Shown: positions 15,410-23,184, counted from the first letter of the stretch. The stretch: 24,691 nucleotides of DNA from Betaproteobacteria bacterium UBA5216 (GCA_002412495.1 DHVE01000069.1:1-24691), one strand, 5' to 3'. Notes: a model not told the origin generated them from the letters alone. Numbers and translations: made by a program.

Positions 15410-16486
15410 ATGTTATTCCACAAGACCCTGCTGCGCGAACTGACGAGCACGGCGTTCGCCACCTTTCTTGTGCTGCTGGGTATCGTGCTTACTACGCAGT
15501 TGGTGCGGCTGCTGGGGCAGGCCGCCAGCGGCATGATCACTTCCACCAGCGTTATCGCGCTGCTTGGTTTTACCGCGCTGAGTTATTTGCCGACTTTGCT
15601 GTCGCTGACGCTGTTCATTGCGGTGCTGATGACGTTGAGCCGAGCCTATCGCGATTCGGAAATGGTGGTGTGGTTTGCCTGCGGCATGGGCCTGACCCGC
15701 TGGATTAAACCGGTGCTGATGTTCGCGTTGCCGCTGGTTCTGACCATCGCGGCGCTGGCGCTGGTGCTGTCGCCATGGGCGTCGGGCCGTGCCGAGGATT
15801 ACCGCAAGATCATGGATAGCCGGGATGATGCCTCCACCGTCTCTCCCGGTGTGTTTCGTGAATCGCGGCAGGCGGAACGCGTCTATTTTGTCGAAGAAGT
15901 TTCCGGCACCGACAATCTCGTGGCCAATGTGTTTATCAATTCCACGCAGCACGGCAAGCAGGGCGTAATGGTGGCAAAGCGCGGCTATCAGGAAATGCAC
16001 GAAAACGGCGACCGGTTCCTGGTGCTGTTGAATGGCTATCGCTATGAAGGCGAGCCCGGCAACGCGGATTTCAAAATCTACGAATTTGAACGATACGCGG
16101 TGCGCACCGAGACGCGCGAAGCCATCCGCGCGCCCAACACCAAGTCCGCAGCGACGCTGGAATTGATCATGCAACCCGAGCCGCGGAATCTGGGCGAGCT
16201 GTCATGGCGCTTCGGATTGCCGGTCTGCGCTTTCTTGCTGTCGCTGCTGGCGATTCCGCTGGCGTTCGTGAATCCGCGTGCCGGTCGGTCGGTCAATCTG
16301 GTGATTGCGCTATTGGTGTACATGGCGTACAGCAATTTGATGTCGATCATGCAAGTGTCCATTGCGCAGTCGCGCGTAAGTCTCGCGCCGGGCATGCTGG
16401 CGGTGCATGCGATAATGCTTATTCTGCTGGTTCTGATGTTCTATCGCAGGCTCAGTGTGTTTTCGTTTTACCGCCTGTTTCGATGA
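15410..16486 (+). CDS. lptF: LptF, lipopolysaccharide export permease
   Basis: LptF and LptG form the inner-membrane part of the LptB2FG transporter that extracts lipopolysaccharide. The 358-residue product has the YjgP/YjgQ layout: three N-terminal membrane segments (about 17-120), a periplasmic beta-jellyroll domain with FRESRQAERVYFVEE, and three C-terminal membrane segments ending near RRLSVFSFYRLFR. The lptG ATG overlaps its stop as ATGA, so translation is coupled. The ATG has no clear ribosome site. It is divergent from pepA, as in many proteobacteria. Confidence 0.93.
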   Translation: MLFHKTLLRELTSTAFATFLVLLGIVLTTQLVRLLGQAASGMITSTSVIALLGFTALSYLPTLLSLTLFIAVLMTLSRAYRDSEMVVWFACGMGLTRWIKPVLMFALPLVLTIAALALVLSPWASGRAEDYRKIMDSRDDASTVSPGVFRESRQAERVYFVEEVSGTDNLVANVFINSTQHGKQGVMVAKRGYQEMHENGDRFLVLLNGYRYEGEPGNADFKIYEFERYAVRTETREAIRAPNTKSAATLELIMQPEPRNLGELSWRFGLPVCAFLLSLLAIPLAFVNPRAGRSVNLVIALLVYMAYSNLMSIMQVSIAQSRVSLAPGMLAVHAIMLILLVLMFYRRLSVFSFYRLFR

Positions 16487-17556
16487 AAACGCTGCGACGC
16501 TACCTCGCTCGGGAGATCATGCTGGCAACCGCGCTGGTGATGCTGGCGCTGCTGATGTTGTTCGCGTTTTTTGACCTGGTGGAAGAGATCAAGGATCTCG
16601 GGCGCGGAACTTACCAGTTACGGCATATCGCGCGGCATGTCGTGCTGTCGATTCCCACCCACGTGTATGAGTTGTTTCCCATCGCGGCGTTGATCGGCAC
16701 GCTGTTTGCGCTGGCGCAATTAGTGGCGAACTCGGAATATACCGTGATGCGCAGCGCGGGGGTATCGGTCACGCGCATGGTGCTGGCGCTGATAAACGTG
16801 GGATTGCTGTTTGCGGTGTTGACGTTTGTGTTCGGTGAATATATCGGCCCTGCGGCCGATCAGACCGCGCAGCGGTTGCGCTCACGCGCGATTACCGGCA
16901 TCGTGGCGCAGGAGTTTCGCTCGGGCTTGTGGATGAAGGATGACAACAGTTTCATCAATGTGCTGGAGTTGACCGCCGAGGGCGACCTGAAAGGCGTGCG
17001 TATATTTGAATTTGATGGCGATGCAAAATTGAAGCTCGTTAGCTTTGCCAAGCGCGGTACCTATCAGGGGGATCGGCGCTGGCTGCTCGAAGATATATCG
17101 CAAACCGCTTTTACCGACGTGCGAACCGTGACCAGCAAGATTGCGTCGGCAAGCTGGCAGTCTGTGCTGGAGCCCAGCTTGCTCAATGTGCTGCTGGTCA
17201 AACCGGAGAAGATGTCTGCGGCGAGCCTGTATTCCTATGCCCAGCATCTGCGCGAAAACCGGCAGAAAACACTGCGCTATGAAATTGCCATGTGGTCCAA
17301 GGCCGCTTATCCGGGTGCGGTATTGACCATGATGATTTTGGCGCTGCCCTTCGCGTATACGCAGCGGCGGCAGGGCGGCGTGGGGGCGAAAATTTTCACC
17401 GGGATCATGTTGGGACTGGTGTTTTATTTTCTGGGCAAGTTGTCCGCTCACCTGGGATTGATCAATGAATGGCTGCCGGCGGTCAGCGCGCTGGCGCCAA
17501 CCGCAGTGTTTCTGAGCATCGCGATGGGGATGTTGTGGTGGCAGGAGCGGCGGTAG
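16483..17556 (+). CDS. lptG: LptG, lipopolysaccharide export permease
   Basis: LptG (357 residues) partners LptF. The ATG at 16483 overlaps the lptF stop by 4 bases. It starts MKTLRRYLAREIMLATALVM, has the conserved IPTHVYELFPIAALIGTLFAL followed by NSEYTVMRSAGVSV, and a periplasmic domain between the two membrane triplets. The C-terminal triplet includes LPFAYTQRRQGGVGAKIFTGIMLG, the typical LptG pattern. The open frame upstream of 16483 is overlap with lptF in another frame. It converges with the RDD gene, 3 bases apart. Confidence 0.94.
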   Translation: MKTLRRYLAREIMLATALVMLALLMLFAFFDLVEEIKDLGRGTYQLRHIARHVVLSIPTHVYELFPIAALIGTLFALAQLVANSEYTVMRSAGVSVTRMVLALINVGLLFAVLTFVFGEYIGPAADQTAQRLRSRAITGIVAQEFRSGLWMKDDNSFINVLELTAEGDLKGVRIFEFDGDAKLKLVSFAKRGTYQGDRRWLLEDISQTAFTDVRTVTSKIASASWQSVLEPSLLNVLLVKPEKMSAASLYSYAQHLRENRQKTLRYEIAMWSKAAYPGAVLTMMILALPFAYTQRRQGGVGAKIFTGIMLGLVFYFLGKLSAHLGLINEWLPAVSALAPTAVFLSIAMGMLWWQERR

Positions 17557-17559
17557 CGA

Positions 17560-17997
17560 TTACTGCGTATCGACAATGCGCGTGCCAGCCAACCGGTCGT
17601 GCAAAAACTGGCGATCCCGGTCCAGGAAGGCCCACAAGAAGCCCAACCCCAGGGTAAACGCGCTGATGAGCGCGAAGCCGTACCGCAGGGTGGCGCGCGC
17701 TGCGGTGAGTGGCGCTCCGTCGCGCGTCACGACGCGCAGCCGCCAGGTTTTCATGGGCAAGGTTTGTCCGGCGCTGATCCACTGCCGCACGTAATACAGG
17801 CCGCACAAGGCCAGCAGCCACAGCTGCAATGCAATGCGCGCGCTGGCGTGATCCCACGTGCGTGTCAGCATGACGGCCGGTAGCGTGCCCGCAAGCAATA
17901 TGGCCGCGAGTACCAGCGATTCGTATATGAGGCTCAGCAGCCGCCGTTTTAGCGACGCGTTACCACAGCCAGTGGGAAGGGGGGATGCCGCCGTCAC
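17560..17997 (-). CDS. RDD family membrane protein
   Basis: The 145-residue protein has about three membrane segments (near 20-44, 53-74 and 103-126). The RDD pattern is present as KRRLLSLIYESLVL near 17-30 (with Glu where Asp is usual), PMKTWRLRVVTRDG in the middle loop, and RDRQFLHDRLAGTRIV at the end. The GTG start overlaps the stop of the upstream DUF3106 gene as GTGA, so translation is coupled. The function of the family is broadly unknown. It is the last gene of the sigma-factor operon. Confidence 0.87.
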   Translation of the reverse strand: MTAASPLPTGCGNASLKRRLLSLIYESLVLAAILLAGTLPAVMLTRTWDHASARIALQLWLLALCGLYYVRQWISAGQTLPMKTWRLRVVTRDGAPLTAARATLRYGFALISAFTLGLGFLWAFLDRDRQFLHDRLAGTRIVDTQ

Positions 17998-18473
17998 TTG
18001 CCCGACGCATCGGGAGCGGCGGCGTCGGGTGTGGCATCCAGCGCGTCGGCGCGCGGGGTGTCGGTCTTCAATTGCTGACGCTGGCGCAATTTCTGGCTGA
18101 CTTCATGGCGCTGCGGCGGCGGCAGATTCTTCAATGCCTTGTAATTATCACGCGCGAGCCGGCGTTCTTCCTGAGAGAGTTTCGCCCATGCCTGCATGCG
18201 GGTTTGGAGCCGTTCCTGCGCATCCGGTTTCATTTTCGGATAGCGATTGGCAATGGTGACCCATTTTTTGCGGCGCGTGGTATCGAGGTTTTCCCAGTCC
18301 GCCGCGAGGGGGCCCAGCACATGCTGCTGCTGCGGCGACAATTCCGACCACAACGGACGGGCGGTTTTGGCCGATTCGGATTTTTTAGGGCTTTGCGATT
18401 GTTGCGCGCCAACCCCGGTTGCCACGCAGGCAACCCACAGCGAGAAGATCAGTGCGAGGGCCGCTTTAACCAC
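17994..18473 (-). CDS. DUF3106 family exported protein
   Basis: The 159-residue product has a signal peptide (1-23, ending VGAQ). Its core is the DUF3106 pattern: LSPQQQHVLGPLAADWENL, RRKKWVTIANRYPKMKPDAQERL, then QAWAKLSQEERRLARDNY. The helical, Arg/Gln-rich sequence suggests a small periplasmic protein, loosely like CpxP-type factors; that comparison is my inference. The start is GTG, with GGAG 9 bases upstream, and it overlaps the DUF3619 gene by 25 bases. It sits in a conserved betaproteobacterial operon with a sigma factor, and it may be part of an envelope response. Confidence 0.87.
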   Translation of the reverse strand: MVKAALALIFSLWVACVATGVGAQQSQSPKKSESAKTARPLWSELSPQQQHVLGPLAADWENLDTTRRKKWVTIANRYPKMKPDAQERLQTRMQAWAKLSQEERRLARDNYKALKNLPPPQRHEVSQKLRQRQQLKTDTPRADALDATPDAAAPDASGK

Positions 18474-18847
18474 GAATCAATGCTCCGGTCGAGATATGCG
18501 TTGATCGGCAATTCGCTGGTGAGCAAGCCTTCATCAATGTCTGCGATTTCACTGCCTTGGGTGCTAAAGGATTGCCAGGCGATAGCGCCGGCTAATGACG
18601 CCAGCAGTGCCAGCAAAACCACCAGCGCGCGCAGATTATGGCTGAACGGCTCCGAGATGCGCGCGGCGCCTTGCGTGGCCCATGCGAATGTCCACGAACG
18701 GGCGGGCTCCTCGTTAAAGTGCGCGAGCGCCTGCTTGCGAGCCTCGAGTAATTTGGCCGTGGTGCGCGCATCGAGTTGCTCCGTACCCTCGTTCAGCAGG
18801 GCCGCAATTTTTTCAGCCAATTCATGATCTTGCTGTGTGTTGCTCAT
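18449..18847 (-). CDS. DUF3619 family membrane protein, possible anti-sigma factor
   Basis: The 132-residue protein starts at 18847, overlapping the sigma-factor stop as ATGA. The N-terminal part (1-71) is cytoplasmic and helical (HELAEKIAALLNEGTEQLD, TTAKLLEARKQAL). One membrane segment is at about 72-93 (NLRALVVLLALLASLAGAIA). A short C-terminal part follows, with acidic EIADIDEGLLTSELPI and DSWL. A single-span protein translationally coupled to a sigma factor fits an anti-sigma role, but no zinc-binding anti-sigma motif is seen, so that is inference. The family is mainly betaproteobacterial. Confidence 0.85.
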   Translation of the reverse strand: MSNTQQDHELAEKIAALLNEGTEQLDARTTAKLLEARKQALAHFNEEPARSWTFAWATQGAARISEPFSHNLRALVVLLALLASLAGAIAWQSFSTQGSEIADIDEGLLTSELPINAYLDRSIDSWLKRPSH

Positions 18848-19410
18848 AGCGTAATTCCCAATTTCTTCAGTGCATCGGCGAGCGTATGGGTTGCCCGGGA
18901 GCAATGCGTTTTCACGCTTCCCTCGGAGCACCCCATGGTTTTTGCTGCTTCTGCTACATCCATTTCTTCCCAGTAACGCAGGATGAAGGCCTCACGTTGA
19001 CGGGCGGGTAGTTTATGCAGGCATTTTTCAATAAATTCAAGAACTTGTGCTCTCTCCAATTGTTTCAGAGGGGGGGCGGCGTAGGGTGATTCGTTTTCTA
19101 CATCGATGGTGTCCAGCGGATCATAATCTTCCTCGGAATCTCCGTTAACCAGTGACGAAATCGGCGTGGTCCACGTAGAGCGGACTTTTTGCCGCCGGTA
19201 GAAGTCGCGAATGGTGTTTTGCAGTATGCGCTGAAACAGCAACGGCAGTTCTTCGGTTGGGCGGCCGGCATATTTTTCCGACAGCTTCAGCATGGAATCC
19301 TGCACGATATCCAATGCGACATGTTCGTCTCGCACCGCGAACATTGCCTGTTTGTATGCCCGGCGTTCCACATCGGCCAGAAAATCCGCCAGTTCCTTGT
19401 ATGTAGCCAG
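18844..19410 (-). CDS. ECF-type RNA polymerase sigma factor, probable CTG start
   Basis: The product is a sigma-70 family factor with region 2 (about 15-75: VERRAYKQAMFAVRDEH, ALDIVQDSMLKL, PLLFQRILQNTIRDFYRR) and a region 4 helix-turn-helix (about 120-185: LPARQREAFILRYWEEMDVAEAA, then GCSEGSVKTHCSRA). The first standard start, GTG at 19371, would cut off part of the first helix and has no ribosome site. Thirteen codons upstream, CTG at 19410 gives MATYKELADFLADVERR, which fits relatives, with AGAGG 8 bases before it. No ATG, GTG or TTG is in frame further upstream. The acidic linker (NGDSEEDYDPLDTIDVENE) is typical of this betaproteobacterial group. It heads the operon with DUF3619, DUF3106 and RDD genes. 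Confidence 0.88.
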   Translation of the reverse strand: MATYKELADFLADVERRAYKQAMFAVRDEHVALDIVQDSMLKLSEKYAGRPTEELPLLFQRILQNTIRDFYRRQKVRSTWTTPISSLVNGDSEEDYDPLDTIDVENESPYAAPPLKQLERAQVLEFIEKCLHKLPARQREAFILRYWEEMDVAEAAKTMGCSEGSVKTHCSRATHTLADALKKLGITL

Positions 19411-19769
19411 TTCGGTCGCCTCTATTGTATTTGTAGTCCCGCAATGTCGAAATCGCGCGCGGGCCGCGCCATTGCGAGCAGACCGTTCGGTTGCATCTTA
19501 GCAAATCACCCCGACGACGCAAGTGCGCCCGGCGCGCGCGTGGGCAAGTGCCGCTATCATACTGTTTACAATACAGTTTTACTTGACCAGAGACGCCGCA
19601 AACGGTAAGGTTACAGGTTCCCGCGCGTCCTGCCCGAGTCTTGCCCGTTTCTGGCTTTATCCGGGGCACATTCCAGCGCCTGTGCAGTTCCTTTGACGGG
19701 TTAACGCTGGATGTATTGAAGGTTTGTCGGTTTTACTACTTTTAGGGTTTCTTTAAGGTTCCATAGGCC
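19411..19769. other. Divergent intergenic region between sigma factor and ilvB
   Basis: These 359 bases hold no gene I can support. They should contain promoters for both directions. Seen: TACAAT on the minus strand at 19429-19424, an ACTGT/ACAGT inverted repeat at 19561-19577, and TTGACG at 19693-19698 on the plus strand without a good -10 at the right distance. I looked for a leader peptide rich in Ile, Val or Leu that would indicate attenuation of ilvB and did not find one. Confidence 0.5.
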
Positions 19770-21467
19770 ATGCAATTGACCGGTGCAGAAATTGTTGTGC
19801 GCTGCCTCCATGAAGAGGGGGTCGAACACGTGTTCGGCTATCCGGGCGGCGCCGTGTTGTTCATATACGACGAGCTTTTCAAGCAGGATAAGGTCAAGCA
19901 CATTCTCGTGCGCCACGAGCAGGGGGCGCTGCATGCCGCCGACGGCTACGCGCGTTCGACCAACAAGGTGGGTGTGGCATTGGTTACGTCGGGACCCGGC
20001 GTCACTAATGCCGTCACCGGCATTGCGACGGCCTACACCGATTCGATTCCGCTGGTGGTGATCACCGGGCAGGTGCCCACGTACGCCATTGGTGAAGACG
20101 CGTTTCAGGAGTGCGACACGGTCGGCATCACGCGCCCCTGCGTGAAGCACAACTTTCTTGTGCGGAATGTCGAAGACATCGCCACCACTATCAAGAAGGC
20201 GTTTTATATTGCATCCACTGGCCGGCCCGGCCCCGTGGTGGTGGACATACCGAAAGATGTCACGGCGGCGAAAACAGAGTTTTCCTATCCAGCCACGGTC
20301 AGTATGCGTTCGTATAACCCGGTGATCAAAGGGCATCCGGGGCAGATCAAAAAAGCCATCCAGTTGCTGGCAGCCGCAAAGCGCCCGATGATTTACACCG
20401 GTGGCGGCGTCATTCTTGGTGATGCATCGGTGGAATTGACGCAACTGGTTAAATCGCTTGGCTTTCCTTGTACCAATACCTTGATGGGTTTGGGTGGCTA
20501 CCCGGCGACCGACAAGCAGTTCGTTGGCATGCTGGGCATGCACGGCACGTACGAAGCTAATCTCGCGATGCAGAATTGCGATGTGTTGTTCGCCATCGGC
20601 GCGCGTTTTGACGACCGCGTGATCGGTAATCCGAAGCATTTTTTCGACCCCAAGCGCACGATTATTCACGTTGACGTTGATCCGTCGTCCATCTCCAAGC
20701 GCGTGAAGGTGGATGTGCCCATCGTTGGCAACGTGCGCGACGTGCTTAAGGAATTCAACAGGCAGCTCGATGCCGGCAAGATGCACATGGATGCGCCCGC
20801 GCTCAAGGCGTGGTGGGCGCAAATAGAGGAATGGCGTGGCCGGGATTGCCTTAAATACGACCGGACGAGTGCTATCATCAAACCGCAGTTCGTGGTGCAA
20901 AAGCTCTACGAAATCACCAAGGGCGACGCCATCATCACCTCTGATGTCGGCCAGCACCAAATGTGGGCGGCGCAATTCTATAAATTCAACAAACCGCGCC
21001 GCTGGATCAACTCGGGCGGGTTGGGCACCATGGGGTTTGGCCTGCCCGCGGCGGTAGGCGCGCAAATGGCCAATCCGAAGTCTACGGTCGCCTGCGTTAC
21101 GGGCGAAGCGTCGATACAAATGTGCATTCAGGAACTGTCGACCTGCAAGCAATACAAATTGCCCATCAAGGTGCTGACTCTGAACAACCGTTACATGGGC
21201 ATGGTGCGTCAGTGGCAGGAGTTTTTCCACGGCAACCGATATGCCGAGTCGTATATGGATGCGCTGCCAGACTTTGTGAAACTCGCCGAGAGCTATGGCC
21301 ATGTGGGCATGCGCATCGATAAGCCCGCCGATGTGGAGCCCGCGCTGAAAGAAGCGTTTGCGCGCAAGAAGGATCTGGTGTTCATGGACTTTATAACGGA
21401 TCAAACCGAAAACGTTTATCCGATGGTGCCTGGCGGCAAAGGCCTGTCGGAAATGATTCTGGTGTAA
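19770..21467 (+). CDS. ilvB: Acetolactate synthase, large catalytic subunit
   Basis: The enzyme joins pyruvate to pyruvate or 2-oxobutyrate using thiamine diphosphate, the first common step to valine, leucine and isoleucine. At 565 residues it has the full three-domain fold. The catalytic Glu is Glu50 in RHEQGALHAADGYAR; SGPGVTNAVTGIATAY and the FAD-domain block follow. The cofactor-binding motif, normally GDG then about 24-27 residues then NN, reads GEAS at 445-448 with NN at 472-473, so Asp and Gly are replaced by Glu and Ala. From memory this variant occurs in related Betaproteobacteria, and every other motif is intact, so the gene is probably active. The ribosome site is weak. ilvN follows after 2 bases. 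Confidence 0.95.
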   Translation: MQLTGAEIVVRCLHEEGVEHVFGYPGGAVLFIYDELFKQDKVKHILVRHEQGALHAADGYARSTNKVGVALVTSGPGVTNAVTGIATAYTDSIPLVVITGQVPTYAIGEDAFQECDTVGITRPCVKHNFLVRNVEDIATTIKKAFYIASTGRPGPVVVDIPKDVTAAKTEFSYPATVSMRSYNPVIKGHPGQIKKAIQLLAAAKRPMIYTGGGVILGDASVELTQLVKSLGFPCTNTLMGLGGYPATDKQFVGMLGMHGTYEANLAMQNCDVLFAIGARFDDRVIGNPKHFFDPKRTIIHVDVDPSSISKRVKVDVPIVGNVRDVLKEFNRQLDAGKMHMDAPALKAWWAQIEEWRGRDCLKYDRTSAIIKPQFVVQKLYEITKGDAIITSDVGQHQMWAAQFYKFNKPRRWINSGGLGTMGFGLPAAVGAQMANPKSTVACVTGEASIQMCIQELSTCKQYKLPIKVLTLNNRYMGMVRQWQEFFHGNRYAESYMDALPDFVKLAESYGHVGMRIDKPADVEPALKEAFARKKDLVFMDFITDQTENVYPMVPGGKGLSEMILV

Positions 21468-21469
21468 TC

Positions 21470-21961
21470 ATGAGACATATCGTATCGGTACTGTTGGAAA
21501 ACGAAGCCGGCGCGCTGTCTCGGGTGGCGGGGCTTTTTTCCGCCCGCGGTTACAACATTGAGTCGCTCACGGTGGCACCCACGGAAGACGCCACGTTGTC
21601 GCGCATGACCATCGTGACCAGCGGCTCGGATGAGGTGCTGGAGCAAATCACCAAGCAGCTCAACAAGCTGGTGGATGTGGTCAAGGTGGTCGATCTCTCG
21701 GAGGGCGAGCACATCGAGCGTGAGTTGATGCTGGTGAAACTGCGCGCTGTGGGCAAGGACCGCGAGGAAATGAAGCGCATGGCGGATATTTTCCGCGGTC
21801 GTATCATTGATGTCACCGACAAAGATTACACCGTCGAACTCACCGGCACCTGTGCCAAGCTGGACGCGTTTTTGAAGGCCATCGACAGCTCGGCGATTCT
21901 GGAAACCGTGCGTACCGGCGCGTCTGGCATAGGCCGCGGCGACCGCGTGCTAAAGGTCTGA
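21470..21961 (+). CDS. ilvN: Acetolactate synthase, regulatory small subunit
   Basis: The 163-residue protein activates the large subunit and confers valine feedback inhibition. The N-terminal ACT domain (1-75) has MRHIVSVLLENEAGALSRVAGLFSARGYNIESL, including the valine-site Asn and Gly pattern, then SRMTIVTSG. The C-terminal domain has RELMLVKLRA and the GRIIDVTDKDYTVELTG block. The ATG lies 2 bases after the ilvB stop with no clear ribosome site, so translation is probably coupled. It is also called ilvH. Confidence 0.96.
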   Translation: MRHIVSVLLENEAGALSRVAGLFSARGYNIESLTVAPTEDATLSRMTIVTSGSDEVLEQITKQLNKLVDVVKVVDLSEGEHIERELMLVKLRAVGKDREEMKRMADIFRGRIIDVTDKDYTVELTGTCAKLDAFLKAIDSSAILETVRTGASGIGRGDRVLKV

Positions 21962-22071
21962 CGGTCCAGACGGTCTGGTTTGATTGCGGCGGCGGTGGCG
22001 GAGGGGCATGTGGCTGACCGGTGCCGACACTTTCGATAATTTATTAACAAGGACGTTACGAAGGAAATACC
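21962..22071 (+). promoter_or_regulatory. ilvN-ilvC spacer with palindrome
   Basis: The 110-base gap begins with CCAGAC-G-GTCTGG (21966-21978), six-base arms around a single G, which could be a protein site but cannot form an RNA hairpin of that loop size. A possible -10 element GATAAT (22035-22040) has only a poor partner upstream. AAGGA precedes the ilvC ATG. Confidence 0.3.
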
Positions 22072-23088
22072 ATGAAAGTTTATTACGACAAGGACGCCGA
22101 TCTTTCGCTGATCAAGGGCAAAAAAGTAACCATTATTGGTTATGGATCGCAAGGCCATGCGCACGCGCTGAATCTCAAGGAATCGGGCGGCAAGGTTACC
22201 GTCGGCTTGCGCAAGGGCGGCGCATCGTGGGAGAAGGCGCGCAAGGCGGGCCTCTCGGTAAAGGACGTCGGTGAAGCCGTCAAGGGTGCGGACTTCGTGA
22301 TGATGTTGATGCCGGACGAGCATATCGCCAAGGTGTATCGCGAGGATGTCGCGCCGAATATCAAGAAGGGCGGCACGCTGGCCTTCGCGCATGGTTTTAA
22401 CATTCATTATGGCCAGGTAGTGCCGCGCGAAGACCTCGACGTAGTGATGGTCGCGCCCAAGGCGCCGGGGCACACGGTGCGCGGCACCTACGCGCAGGGC
22501 GGCGGCGTGCCGATGCTGATTGCGATTCACCAGAACAAAACCAAAAAGGCGCGCGACATGGCAATGTCCTATGCGGCGGCCATTGGCGGCGGCAAGGCCG
22601 GCATTATCGAAACCACCTTCAAGGAAGAAACCGAGACCGATCTCTTCGGCGAACAAGCCGTGCTGTGTGGCGGATGCACGGCGCTGGTACAAGCGGGCTT
22701 TGAAACGCTGGTGGAAGCGGGCTACGCACCGGAGATGGCGTATTTCGAATGTCTGCATGAATTGAAGCTGATTGTCGATCTGATGTACGAAGGCGGCATT
22801 GCCAATATGCGCTATTCGATTTCGAACAATGCGGAGTACGGCGACTTCACTCGCGGGCCGCGCATTGTTACAGAAGAAACCAAGAACGAAATGCGCAAAA
22901 TCCTGAAGGAAATCCAGACGGGTGCCTACGCGCAGGAATTCCTGCTCGAAAACCAGACCGGCGCCACCAAGCTGAATGCCATGCGTCGTATCGGAAAGGA
23001 GCACGCCATCGAGGTCGTGGGCGGCAAGCTGCGTGACATGATGCCGTGGATCAAGCGTAATCGTCTGGTGGATCAATCCAAGAACTAG
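22072..23088 (+). CDS. ilvC: Ketol-acid reductoisomerase (class I)
   Basis: IlvC isomerises and reduces acetolactate or acetohydroxybutyrate with NADPH and Mg2+. The 338-residue length is the short class I form. The nucleotide-binding motif GYGSQGHAHALNL is at 23-35, followed by VGLRKGGASW, where the Arg and Ser fit NADPH preference. The magnesium ligands Asp190 and Glu194 are in ETDLFGEQAVLCGG. The C-terminal block SISNNAEYGDFTRGPRIV is intact. AAGGA precedes the ATG, the clearest ribosome site of the ilv genes. Its stop adjoins the repeat structure before psd. Confidence 0.97.
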   Translation: MKVYYDKDADLSLIKGKKVTIIGYGSQGHAHALNLKESGGKVTVGLRKGGASWEKARKAGLSVKDVGEAVKGADFVMMLMPDEHIAKVYREDVAPNIKKGGTLAFAHGFNIHYGQVVPREDLDVVMVAPKAPGHTVRGTYAQGGGVPMLIAIHQNKTKKARDMAMSYAAAIGGGKAGIIETTFKEETETDLFGEQAVLCGGCTALVQAGFETLVEAGYAPEMAYFECLHELKLIVDLMYEGGIANMRYSISNNAEYGDFTRGPRIVTEETKNEMRKILKEIQTGAYAQEFLLENQTGATKLNAMRRIGKEHAIEVVGGKLRDMMPWIKRNRLVDQSKN

Positions 23089-23094
23089 GACGGC

Positions 23095-23184
23095 GTGAAC
23101 ACGTGAAGGCGTGAACGAGTGAACGGGTAGCGTCCTTAAAGCAGGTATACTCGTTCACATGTTCGCAAGTTTACTCGTTCACTG
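23095..23184 (+). repeat. Paired 8-bp tandem repeats in inverted orientation (long imperfect hairpin)
   Basis: The left arm has four octamers beginning GTGAAC at 23095, 23103 (GTGAAG), 23111 and 23119, an exact 8-base period. The right arm has four octamers beginning GTTCAC at 23153, GTTCGC at 23161, GTTTAC at 23169 and GTTCAC at 23177, again with an exact 8-base period. The right arm is the reverse complement of the left motif, so the two 32-base arms can pair imperfectly around a loop of about 26 bases (23127-23152). The longest exact match is GTGAACGAGT with ACTCGTTCAC. The right arm ends at the base before the psd ATG and takes the place of its ribosome site. Confidence 0.85.

Noticed and set aside
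15292..15546. N-terminal extension of PepA by 85 residues
   Set aside because: It would overlap divergent lptF; TTG at 15291 has AGGAG and matches the usual PepA start.
15413..16174. A 253-residue minus-strand frame inside lptF
   Set aside because: It is His/Gln/Arg-rich and antisense to lptF, a shadow of membrane-protein codon use.
19580..19769. Attenuator leader peptide before ilvB
   Set aside because: The short frames in this stretch lack runs of Ile, Val or Leu codons and no terminator/antiterminator pair was evident.
19701..21404. A 567-residue open frame on the minus strand opposite ilvB
   Set aside because: It lies wholly antisense to a clear acetolactate synthase, has a His/Arg-rich composition typical of antisense frames, and shows no domain I recognise.
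21826..23076. A 416-residue open frame on the minus strand opposite ilvC
   Set aside because: It is antisense to an intact ilvC and crosses the ilvN-ilvC spacer; no family motif or ribosome site supports it.
23095..23184. CRISPR array in the ilvC-psd spacer
   Set aside because: The repeats are 8 bases with no spacers between them, half are inverted, and there are no cas genes.
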